Of a DNA stretch of 64,000 bases, positions 54,641 to 64,000 are shown piece after piece. The DNA is taken from the NCBI GenBank assembly GCA_015680685.1, contig MNCI01001005.1, forward strand, positions 437,271 to 501,270, given 5' to 3'. The notes beneath the pieces are model-generated. The model had not been told where the DNA came from. It made no database searches and was given only the letters and a program-made list of their open reading frames with translations. Origin of the DNA: Gnetum montanum. Lineage: Eukaryota > Streptophyta > Gnetopsida > Gnetales > Gnetaceae. A program made the position numbers and the translations under genes. Within the stretch, counting starts at the first letter, position 1, and each line of letters starts with the position of its first letter.

Positions 54641-55075
54641 ATGACACACACCTAGAAGCTTGTCATATCCTCAAGGCAATCCTAGGAAGCTCTATTAAAA
54701 ATAACAATATTATCCAAGTGGAACTCCACCACAACCATATGAGAAATATTAATAGCGGTAGCAATGACAATCATGGGCATTCCCACTGCCAAGGTAGCAA
54801 TACCCTTACAAACAACTAGATCTATATGGGCATTATGTTTAGCAACCCCTATCTCCATATGACTATTATAGTCACATTTCTCTTTTCCAACATCACTACT
54901 ACCCTCCTAAATACTATAGAACTCATTCTTCATATTCTAGAAGGGATACCAAATTTCATTCTTATCCTCCTCTTATTTTTTCATCAGTTCCTCTATCCTC
55001 AATGCAACTACTGCTTTCTCCATCCATGCAGGATGAACTTCTAGCCTAGCCATAGCAACACAATGCTACCAGCAC
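54641..55075 (+). pseudogene. gag-protease linker of element E
   Basis: Degraded counterpart of the Pro/Tyr-rich linker seen in B at about 17350-17790. Short pieces such as YPYNPYLHMTIIV-like sequence remain in broken frames. No separate gene. Confidence 0.5.
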
Positions 55076-55079
55076 CATC

Positions 55080-55735
55080 AATCTAAATTCAGTTAATCAA
55101 CTAAGTGATTATGAACCTTATGCTAATAAAAGACCTTTCTTCAGACCCAATAGCCTAACTAAACCCTCACATAAACCTATGGTTGATAACCCTACTTCTT
55201 CATCTTCCTTTGCATCAAATCCATTTAAGTCCCCTTCAAACTAAATACCACCTAGACTCCATATTGTTATGCTCACTCATGTCATATCTAATTGGATCCA
55301 AGCGAGCAACCTTCCTAGGAAATTACCTGATCTTGGGATTCCTCTTATCTATTTATAAATTTCTAGGAATGAACTATGTCAAACTCTTCTTGATTTAGGT
55401 TCTAGTGTTAACTTGATTGCTCATGAGATTTATGATGCTTAGAACTTGCCACCTCTCGAAAAGAAAAATATCTTATTGATGTTGGTAGACCAGTCCATTA
55501 CCATTTCATTGGAACTAGTAGAAAACATTGTAACCACTATTTTTGGGTGGCCTTATCCATCAATTTCCTAGTAATCAAGGTTGAGAACTATTAGGGGGAC
55601 TTCCTAATCATTACAGGACGGGCATTGCTAAGAACTATTGATGTGAGAATGGGCATCAAAGATATTTCCTTGGAAATATCTATGGAAAATGCATTTGGAA
55701 AGATTGAGAAGAATCAAATTCCATTTATTTTATAA
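55080..55735 (+). pseudogene. Protease relic of element E
   Basis: VMLTHVISNWIQASNLPRKL (near 55265-55325) leads to LLDLGSSVNLIAHEIYDA (55385-55440), the active site in DLG form. Then LVDQSITISLELVENIVTTI, INFLVIKVEN and a degraded GRA block before IKDISLEISMENAFGKIEK. Stops interrupt it near 55355, 55440 and 55590. It is collinear with the open protease frame of B. Confidence 0.8.
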
Positions 55736-56279
55736 AATAAGATAGGGAGCAAATTGCATGCAAAAACGTTGGTCCAAGAAATGAGCATCTATTTCCAAGA
55801 GTAAGTAGTATGCGCATGAAGTAGATATTCAAAGGTGCCTATATGTAGTGGTCACAAAATAAGAGGATACCTAGTGGCTGACCACTAATTCTAAAAATAG
55901 AACAATGTGTAAGGAACCTACTAAGAGCTTGACATGTGCTTATTTCATAAGCATGAATGAACTAGAGCAAGTTCATCACCAACTCTCTAATAATACAAAT
56001 GATGATACCTATTGGGGAGAGCTGGAAATTCCTAAAAATTTTAAATAAGAACCTCTTGAGCTAAAAACTCTAACTACTATAATGGAATATGCATTCTTGA
56101 AAAATGAAAAGCTAGTAACAATTAATGAAAATCTTGCTCTTGAACAGAAATAGATGTTGTTGAAAGTGGTTAATAAATGGCTAACAATATTTACTTGGTC
56201 ATATCCTAAACTCACTAGAATTGATCCATAGATTTTCCAGCACCACATTTATACTAATCCATCCGTGAAGCCAAAGAGG

Positions 56280-57130
56280 CAACCACAATAGTAGTTGAAT
56301 CCAAAATTGAAGCAAATCATCAAAGAGGAGATTAAGCAACTCCTTAAGGTAGGATTTATCTACCCCATTGTCGATAGCGAGTGGGTCAAGCCACTCACAA
56401 TAGTGCCAAAGAGAGGTGGTAAATGGTGGATTTGTATCAACTTTAGGTTGTTAAACATGGCAACATTCAAAGATCATTTTCCATTATCATTTGTTGATCA
56501 AGTGTTGGACACCATATCTGGGCATTGCTATTATAGTTTTCTAGATGGTTATAGTGGTCATAACCAAATCTAGATGGCACCAAAAGATAAGCCCAAACCA
56601 ATGTTCACAAATCCTTAGGGAACCTTTGCATATCACAAGATGCCTTTTGGTGTATGCAATTCTCATGCCACTTTCCAACATCTAGTCTTGATCATCTTTC
56701 AACAGCAAATTGGTAGTAGAGTAGAAGTCTTCATAGATGACTTCTCCACTTATGGTGCTATGTTTGAGAAATTCTTAGACCACCTTGAGTAATTACTCAA
56801 AAGATGTGTGGAAATAAAACTTGTAGCTTAATTGGAAAAAGAACCATCTCATAGTCTAAGAAAGCATTGTATTGGGGTATATATTTTTCTAGAAAGTGAT
56901 TGACGTAGACCCCAAAAGGATAAGGATGATCCAAGAAATTACCCATCAACCAAAAACTATAAAATATGTCTAATCATTCCTTAGACACACTAGCTACTAC
57001 TAGTGATTTATAGAGAATTTCTCTAAGATTGTGAAAGCATTGATTAATCTAACAAAGAAAGATGCTCCCTTGATCTAGACAAAGAAATGTGAAAAGGCAT
57101 TCTAAAGCCTCAAGAAAAATCTTGTAGAGA
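56280..57130 (+). pseudogene. Reverse transcriptase relic of element E
   Basis: An open part (56295-56573) reads NPKLKQIIKEEIKQLLKVGF, IYPIVDSEWVKPLTIVPK, GKWWICINFRLLNM and YSFLDGYSGHNQI. After a stop it continues KMPFGVCNSHATFQ and VFIDDFSTYGAMFE, with both catalytic Asp of the D-D box present. This F-x-D-D-F pattern after FG-x-C-N-x-x-A-T-F-Q is characteristic of the Athila group. Stops at several points from 56574 on. Confidence 0.85.
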
Positions 57131-57149
57131 CTCCAATTATACAAGCACT

Positions 57150-57590
57150 TGACTAGTCTAGACTATTTTATATAATGACAGATGCATCTAATTATTCCTT
57201 GGAAGCTATGCTTGCATAATTAGATGATAAGAAACATCCATATTACATCCACTACACAAGTTGAAGCATTGTGGATGTATAGTTGAATTACACCACCATA
57301 GAGAAATAATTGATGGTGGTGGTGTATGCTCTAGAGAAGTTCAAGAAATATGTGCTTGGATACAAAGTGTTTGTGCACACTAATCACAATGCCATTTTCT
57401 TCCTCATGAACAAGCCAATGGTGAGCCCCTATGTCATATGGTGGCTAGTGATCTTATAGGAATTCGATCTTACAATGGTAGATTAAAAAGGGACTGAGAA
57501 TTTGGTCACTGACCACTTGTATCGATTGTGATGGAACAACAAAGAGGAGGGAAGCCCACTATCTGATTAGTTTCCTAATGAAATCCTCTT
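57150..57590 (+). pseudogene. RNase H relic of element E
   Basis: LFYIMTDASNYSLEAMLA contains the first catalytic Asp. LNYTTIEK with a stop, then LMVVVYALEKFKKYVLGYKV includes the Glu region, VFVHTNHNAIFFLMNKPMVS the third region (T-D-H is T-N-H here, so that Asp is mutated), and GTENLVTDHLYRL the last. RNase H removes the RNA template during cDNA synthesis. The middle of this domain is deleted in A. Confidence 0.8.
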
Positions 57591-57689
57591 TGCCTTGGCT
57601 ATAACTAAACCATTGGCTAGTAAGCCTAAATGATACTATGGTATTTTCACTTATCTTCTTACTCAGGAGATTCCACAAGAGTTCGATCA

Positions 57690-58858
57690 TTGGAAGTGCT
57701 TCATGGAGGTCAACAGGCACCTATACAAGGTGTGCACTGATGGCCTAGTTCGTTGGTGTGTCCCTAATTTTGATCAACTACACATTCTTCAAGATCCTCT
57801 TGAGGGTCCTTGTGAGAGCCACTATGATGAGAGATGCATAGCCATTAAAATCCTGATGGTAGGTATTATTGGCCAATACTTTTTAGGAATGCTTACCAAT
57901 TTGTCGACTCTTGTGAATGTCACCAATTAGATGTTGGAATGACTACTCAAATGGAGGAACCTCAACATGGGATTCAACCATTGGAACCTCTCAAAATCTA
58001 GGGCATTGACTTCATGGATCCCATCATGCCCATGTTAAATGGAAAGGTGTACATCATAGTCATTGTTGACTATTGCACGAAATGGGCATAAGTAGCAGCC
58101 ATCACTAACTATACATCTTCTACTACCACTTAGTTTGTATAACAAAATTTTGTAAATAGGTTTTGTGTTTCATGTGCATTAATCTTTGATAATGGAACCC
58201 ACTTTATAGGCACTACCATTCAAAAGCTTATGCAATGCTTAATGGTTAAGAATAAATTAACAACACCTTATCATCCCCAAGCTAATGGTCAAGCTGAGAT
58301 TACAAATAGGAAAATCACTAAGATCTTAATAAGAATAGTTACCAAATATAGGAGAGGCTAGATCACATTCTCTAGACTTGCTGATCAACATGGAAACTCC
58401 CTATAGGCTACTCTTCCTATGAGTTGGTGTATGAAAAATTACCAACTCTCCCTATTCAATCCGATCTTTGTACATTGTCAACAATCTATGACCTTTACCT
58501 TAACTTAAGTCTATCATAGAAATAAATATTAGTGAATCTTAACCTACTAGATGAAAATTGATTAGTGGTTATCATATAATGAGTTGTACAAAGCATTCAA
58601 TAAAAAGCAACATGACCTTAGAATAAGGAATGTAAAATTTCAATTGGTAGATAAGGTCCTCTATTGGAACCCCACCCACATACCTTAACAAACTAAGTTT
58701 CAAACATTGTGGGAAGGACCTTACATTATTTAAAAAACTTTTTCCTTTGAGGCCATTTTGATCTACAAACTTGAGAGCCCAAACAAGAAGTAGTTGGTCA
58801 ATATCCATAGAAAAATCCTATCGATGAGCCTAAGTAAGCTTGTGCAACAAATACATTA
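57690..58858 (+). pseudogene. Integrase relic of element E
   Basis: GLVRWCVPNFDQLHI and SHYDERCIAIKIL (57730-57850) precede the zinc site; CECHQ near 57935-57945 gives the two Cys in another frame. The core has YIIVIVDYCTKW (first Asp), ALIFDNGTHFIGTTI (second Asp) and PYHPQANGQAEITN (Glu), so all three catalytic residues can still be read, around stops. The C-terminal part near 58600-58830 has QLVDKVLYWNP, and ends LVNIHRKILSMSLSKLVQQI with a stop near 58858. Confidence 0.85.
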
Positions 58859-60836
58859 ATGGATGGAAAATCATGCTCAATTTCTTGGATCTCCTCCTTT
58901 CAACCTAGTTGTGGAGGAGATGGCCATCCATGCTAATCATATACATGGCTCCTTAGTTTTTCTATTTTTTGTTTTACACATTTTTGTTTTTGCAAATTGT
59001 TTATTTTATACCTTTTTGATTTCAAGAGTTTTTCTTATCTCATCCCATTTTTTAGTTTACATCATTGTTAGTACATTTAAATTTTTTTTGAATATTTCAC
59101 ATTTTCTTATATATTTTACTTTATTTTAGTGTGATTTTCTAATTTCTCTTAATAATGTGCCTTATTACCAACTGGGTACAATGTAGTTTGTTTGATGTGT
59201 GCATGTTCTATCTAGTTATTTGATTATTTGTTTCTAGATTCTAGCTTTGAATTTTGTTGCTAATAACTAGGACATGGTTTCTTTTTCATGAAATAGGCAA
59301 TGAGTCTACAACGACAAACTCTATGGTTTTATTTATTCTAGAAGTATGAGGTTCCTTTTTTATTAATAAAACATTAACAAACTTGTGACCTTGGTAGCTT
59401 TTGAACTTGACAAGTATTCAAAGGTGTGAACAAGTGTGACTTCAAGGGGACTCAATATTCTTTGTGCCTTTATGCTTGCTTGGGTGCATGTGTATTTTCA
59501 TGGATTTCTTACCATTCCATGTCAACCAATAATAGGAAGTTGAATAACTATTTGCATGGTGTGGTTCCCATTTCAAGAAAAAGTAATCGGAATTCATAGC
59601 ACATCCCTTAGACAAAATAAATGGGCTACAAGCATTAGTTATGGAACTAGAAAGACATGTTACCCATTCTTGAATGTCCCCTCTAACTAAGGCCCTTTCT
59701 AAATTCTTCATTCTCTTTTCTTCTTAAAATAAGAAATGATGGTTGTTATATGTGAGCACTCTTGTGTCTTGAGGTGATGGACCAATCTTAGAGTGACAAT
59801 GTAAAGTTACTAAACATGGTTGGTTGGTCTAGACTAAGGATGGATTTTATCAGGTTATCCCACCACAAAATTCACAAGGAACTTCAAGTGACCTTAATTG
59901 GAAACTCTATTTCACTCTCTCTCAACCATCTGTGCTTTCCATGCCTCACCTAACTGTTGGTGTTCATGATATTGTTTGATGTCTTGGATTGATGTGTCAA
60001 AATTCCTAGGTAGTTTCTTCTCGGTTTTTGTACTTAACTTTCTGTAATCATTAATCATTCATGGGGCCCATTGACTCCTTGGTTTGAGGTTATGCAAGGA
60101 CAAAAAAGGGTGTGTGCCTACTTTGGGGAGGATCCACTTGCATACCTTTTGGTTGGGTTAGTTAATTTCTTTATCCTTAGACATTCTCACAATCAAATCC
60201 TTTTGTATGCCCCATCAATGACATCCAACTATGTGCATCTTCACAATGTTTTTCAATGAAATTTTCTTTTTCTTGTTATTATGAATTCTTTAAACCTATT
60301 CAAGCATTTCATCACATTTTGCCTTTTTTATAGTTTAATACTAAACCATTTATCCATTTCACCCTACTTTTCAATGTTCCAACTAATACTATTAAATGAA
60401 TTAATTGACCATAATCACAACCTAGCCAACTGTAACAACTAACGAGACAAGGTATATAAAGGCTATATGTTACACATTACATAGTAATCTATGATTTTGT
60501 TATGATTATAGTAAGAAGAATGGACTCGAAGCAAGATTATCTTCACCAAAGAAGAAGCAATAATACTATGTAATGAGGACCCTTCATGATCATTAAATCT
60601 TAATGCTCGCTCTTCAGCTGCTAGAGGAGTTTGATGTTAGTTTTAGACAAGGTGTTCAATTCTATTGTTTTTGTAAAAGATTGTAAATCTATACACTTGG
60701 GTACTTAGATTCTATCTCTTCCATCTAAGTTAGTTTGCATGTCAACGAATAATTCCATACCTTTCTAATATTTTGTAAGGGACTTGTTCCTTCTTTCATT
60801 TACTCAATGATGAGTTTTCATTTAGTCATGGGGGTA
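58859..60836 (+). mobile_element. 3' non-coding tail and PPT of element E
   Basis: Starts right after integrase with GGAGATGGCCATCC, a sequence found in B and C directly behind protease. A T-rich block follows (58940-59120), whose open frame of 88 codons is Phe-rich and compositionally biased. Then a block homologous to B near 14880-15070 (CAAGTGTGACTTCAAGGGGA, GCATGGTGTGG), a diverged micro-ORF region near 60500-60560 and the PPT CATGGGGGTA. I see no env-like gene of normal size. Confidence 0.7.
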
Positions 60837-61744
60837 TGATGAAACATATTTTTTCTAGATCTAATATTGGATATTTAGTCATGAAGGTATGATTAACTAT
60901 ATTTTTTCTAGCTCTGATATTAGATATCTTATATCGGAGCCTTGATATCAAATACCCAATATCGCAACCTAAGAAGCAATGTCAAATATCTGATATTCTA
61001 GGATGTGTGCTAGCCTATAAATATAGTGCTTCACCACATAGTTTGGGCATAAGCTTTTTCATAGCATAGCAGAGATCTTTTAGTTTCTTTTCTCCAGAGT
61101 TAAAATATTTTCCAAAGTGCCTACACTGTTGTACTTGATCACAGCTATGTGTGCAGCAATAAAGAAAAACTTTTTAATAAACCTTGCAGCACCTTGGATA
61201 GATTAATTATTTTATTTATGGATTTGATGCTTTATGAAATTTTATTTAAATATTTCAATTAATTAATCTAAACTAAGCTAAGCTAAGTTAGATAAGTTGA
61301 ATAATAATAAATTAAGCACATAAGTATGCCAGATTCAAGCATGTGCATGATGCTTGGTAATCCTAGTAACGCTTAACATTTGGTAATGCAACAATGTTAG
61401 ACATGTTAAGGATGTGTTTGGAAAGTGGGACTACATACTTATGTTAGGATTAGTTAGAGATTAATGATTTAGTTAGATTAAATTATCCATTAAATTACTT
61501 AATTTCTTTATTTTAAGAACCAAGAACAGAAACATAAAAAGTGGTAAAAATCAGACACCTCAGTTACACTTAACCATACCTTTGCATTTTACAAGTATCA
61601 CTAGGAAGACAACAATTGTAATGATTAGATTTCACTTCTTAGAACCCATGTACTTGAAGACTTAAGGTCTACAGAATTTGATCAGATCACACATGAACAC
61701 TTGTAATTCATATGGTTGAGGGTAGGGGCATTCGCCACTCATCA
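60837..61744 (+). repeat. 3' LTR of element E (908 bp)
   Basis: TGATGAAACATATTTTTTC to CGCCACTCATCA. TATA box at 61015-61025 and AATAAA at 61158-61163. The first 120 bases contain an internal duplication (TCATGGGGGTATGAT is echoed by TCATGAAGGTATGAT at about 60879-60893), so its U3 start is longer than in the 5' LTR. Confidence 0.85.
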
Positions 61745-61749
61745 AGTGG

Positions 61750-62400
61750 GTATAATAACAAAGGAAAGTATAGGAGTTACTTGCAAATGGCTTCATGAGA
61801 AAATAAATTTTACCTTGTGTAGTTCTAGTAGTTCTTATGCCAAAGAAGAATAATAATGAATGGAGGATATGCATTGACTCCAAGAAAGTTAACAGGATAA
61901 TAGTGAGGCATAGGTTTTTTATTCCAAGGATGGATGATATGGTTGATGTTGTTGCTAATGTACACATTTTTAGTAAAATTGATTTGAAGAGTGTTTATCA
62001 TTAAATTTGAATTAAGCATGGTGATGAATGAAGGATAGGTTTTAAAATACTAATGAATTGTTTGAATGGTTGGTGATGCCATTTGAAATCAAAAATGCAT
62101 CTACTATATTCATGAGGTTGATGCATGATGTACTTAAAGATTAGATTGGTAAGCATTTTATTATCTTTTTTAATGATATTTTAATGTAAAATTCTAATGA
62201 ATATGAGAACTTGGATTACTTAGAAAGAGTGTGTCTAAAATTTGAAGAGGCACATTTGGTAATCAATGAGAAGAAAAGTCATTTCTTTACTAGGAAAATC
62301 ACATACATCAAGCATGTGATTTCCAAAAACCAAATTTAGATAGAAGCTACCAAGATGAGGACTATTAGAGATTGGCCAACTCCTAAGAATGTTGGGGGAA
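61750..62400 (+). pseudogene. Reverse transcriptase relic of element G (chromovirus-like)
   Basis: VLMPKKNNNEWRICIDSKKV, RHRFFIPRMDDMVDVV and FSKIDLKSVYH are in one frame, then MPFEIKNASTIFMRLMHDVL and IIFFNDIL. The last is the YVDDIL-type box with the first Asp changed to Asn. FTRKITYIKHVIS and RDWPTPKNV mark the end of the domain. The first 50 bases after the E target site already belong to RT, so E landed at its N-terminal edge. Several stops. Confidence 0.85.
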
Positions 62401-62970
62401 GTAAGATCAATCCTTAGCTTAGCATGTTTTTATTAAAGATTCATAAAAAAATTCAATGATATTTCTTGGTATAGGTTTGATTTGTTAAAGAAAAGTAAAT
62501 ATTTTATGTGGTGTGATGAAACCCAAAGGAGCTTTAATTTTCTAAAAGAAAAAATAACTAGTGAGTCAATGCTTACAATTATATGTGTTTAGAAGCCTTT
62601 TTAAGTGGAGGTGGATGCATATGGACTTACCATTTGAAGGGTACTTTGACAAGAATGTAACCTTGTTATTTTGTTTCTAAAATGTTAAATGAGTCAAGGT
62701 AAAAATATAGCATATATAAGAAGGAGTTGTATGTTATTCTTTAACCAATTAAGCATTGGAGACATTACTTATTATCCAAGGAGTTCACCTTGATGATGGA
62801 CCATAACCACTTTAGTTTCGAAATTCTTAAAATAGCTTGTGTTAAATACATGAAATGTATTGTACAATTGCAAGATTTCAATTTTGTACTTAAGCACAAA
62901 ATTGGAAAAGCCAATGTGATGGATAATGCATTATTTAGGGTGCATGTAGTTGATTTCATTGTACTACATG
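62400..62970 (+). pseudogene. RNase H relic of element G
   Basis: SFNFLKEKITSESMLTI, then VEVDAYGLTI (the first Asp region), and KNIAYIRRSCMLFF-like sequence where families have a Y-x-x-x-E-K-E-L motif. The frame at 62790-63026 has FEILKIACVKYMKCIVQLQD, FVLKHKIGKANVMDNALFR, the family's W-x-x-x-L-Q-x-F and H-x-x-G-x-x-N-x-x-x-D-A-L-S-R motifs in altered form. Confidence 0.8.
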
Positions 62971-63059
62971 TGAAAGCTATGGGTTATTTAACTACATTGT
63001 ATGAGCATGATCATGATTTTGAGTAGGTGAAAAAAATCCTCAAGGAAGCATTGTTGAGT

Positions 63060-64000
63060 TGGATAGGCTAGTGGAGAGACTATCATATTTAAGATAAATT
63101 GTTATTCCAAAATAGAAAGGTATGAATTCCTAATTATGAGTTTAGAAAGAAATTTTTCTTTTTTAAAGCATTGTAATGGCATGGCAGGTTATATGGATAT
63201 GGATAAAACATTGGATCTTATTGGTAGAAACTAATTAGAGTCTAGAATGATATTTGAATTTTACAAGTTTGTGAAGGAGTGCTTGACATGTCAAAAATTC
63301 AAAGGATATAAAGGAGTGGATGGACATTACATACCTTTGTCAATTTCCAAGGATTCATGGAAAAATATGTCAAGGGATTATATGAGTGATATTCCAAAGA
63401 TCAAGAGTGTAAAAAATGCTATTTTTGTTGTGGTGAATAGGTTCTCCAAGATGGAAAACTTCATTTCATCCAAAAATATGATTGATGCATTTCATATGGA
63501 AACTTTAATTTTCCAACATGCAAAATTACATGATATTAATTTGAATATTATTAGTAATAGAGACTCCAAGTTCACTAGTTATTTTTGAATGTTCCTCTAG
63601 AAAATTTTAGGGACAAAGCTAAATTTTTCTAGTGTATATCATCCATAATTTGATGGTTAAACTGAAGCAGTGAAAAAATCCTTGTTAAATATTTTGGAAT
63701 ATTTATGTGATGGACATCCCAATCAATGGAACGTTTTGTTACATCATGTTGAATTTTCATATAATAATGATTTCCACATTATCATTGGAAAAAGCTCAGT
63801 TTAGATGAATTATTATTTTTGTTCAAAGATGGTGAATAATGTGAAGAGCTTTGAGGGTGAAACTTAAATCAGTGCTAATTTTTTTCTAGAGATGAGGGAT
63901 TTTCATGCACATGTAAAGGTAAATCTCAAAGAGAAGACTCAAGAAATATTTCTTAAGAGGAATGAGGATAAGTAGAAGGCTATCTTTTATATTAGTGACC
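63060..64000 (+). pseudogene. Integrase relic of element G, continues past the window
   Basis: An open stretch (63247-63588) reads FVKECLTCQKFKGYKG (zinc-site Cys pair), KDSWKNMSRDYMSDIPK and IFVVVNRFSKMENFI, where the catalytic Asp of the V-x-D-R-F-S-K-M motif is Asn. LNIISNRDSKFTSYF has the second Asp (R-D-x-x-F). The third region near 63640-63680 is degraded. This R-F-S-K-M pattern is typical of chromoviruses and differs from the Y-x-T-K-W of A and E. Confidence 0.85.

Larger units (their letters stand above)
51702..61744 (+). mobile_element. Element E, full-structure Athila-like element nested in G
   Basis: LTRs at 51702-52578 and 60837-61744 with an exact target duplication AGTGG (51697-51701 and 61745-61749). 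In order: PBS, gag, protease, RT, RNase H, integrase, a 2-kb 3' non-coding tail, PPT and LTR. It is the only member of this family seen whole in the window, at 10,043 bases. Stops in every domain show it is inactive. It serves as the reference for what B and C have lost. Confidence 0.9.

Noticed and set aside
58863-59129. 88-codon Phe-rich frame after integrase as a possible envelope or membrane protein
   Set aside because: It lies in a T-rich block; the B and C equivalents are also T-rich but do not conserve the peptide, so composition explains the hydrophobicity.

Overview
The window looks like intergenic heterochromatin from a large seed-plant genome, and I found no convincing host gene. 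Everything recognisable is a transposable element, most of it decayed. The evidence is Ty3/gypsy polyproteins of the Athila-like, Tat-like and chromovirus types, tRNA-Asp and tRNA-iMet primer-binding sites (PBS), one LINE relic and a cluster of tRNA-derived SINE-like repeats. The AT-rich, heavily nested and old layout suggests a gymnosperm, but that is an inference.

Layout. 1-1975: the 3' tail and 3' LTR of a Tat-like element (X, + strand), inserted into the integrase end of element A. 1976-8906: Athila-like element A (- strand) with IN, RNase H, RT, protease, gag, a tRNA-Asp PBS and its 5' LTR; its other end lies outside the window. 9191-10470: the 3' end of a related + strand element (I). 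10540-11170: a degenerate repeat. 11171-20886: a compound Athila-like element (B, - strand) with three LTRs and outer target-site duplications (TSDs) of CTTTC. 20887-30341: AT-rich DNA without genes, holding a SINE-like cluster, a LINE relic and an old LTR fragment. 30342-41239: a short non-coding LTR element (D, + strand), into which element C (31472-38621, - strand, TSD GCTTC) is inserted just after the PBS. 41240-64000: a chromovirus-like element G (+ strand), interrupted in gag by Tat-like element H (42595-50693, - strand, TSD GCATT) and at the protease/RT boundary by Athila-like element E (51702-61744, + strand, TSD AGTGG). G continues past the right edge.

How the parts relate. A, B, C, E and I are one broad family: TGATGAG...CTCATCA LTR ends, a tRNA-Asp PBS and a shared 3' non-coding tail. 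A and E carry decayed RT, RNase H and integrase. B and C carry only gag and protease, joined directly to the sequence that follows integrase in E, so they look like non-autonomous partners of A/E-type elements. H, from a different lineage, has the same gag-plus-protease-only design.

Most notable observations: the three-LTR compound sharing one outer TSD; GAG-PRO-only elements in two lineages; a stop at the same gag codon in four copies; a repeated 3' micro-ORF next to a splice-acceptor-like sequence; a perfect 133-bp duplication around an LTR fragment; and layered minisatellites in the Tat-like elements. All coordinates and alignments were read by eye, so domain edges are approximate.
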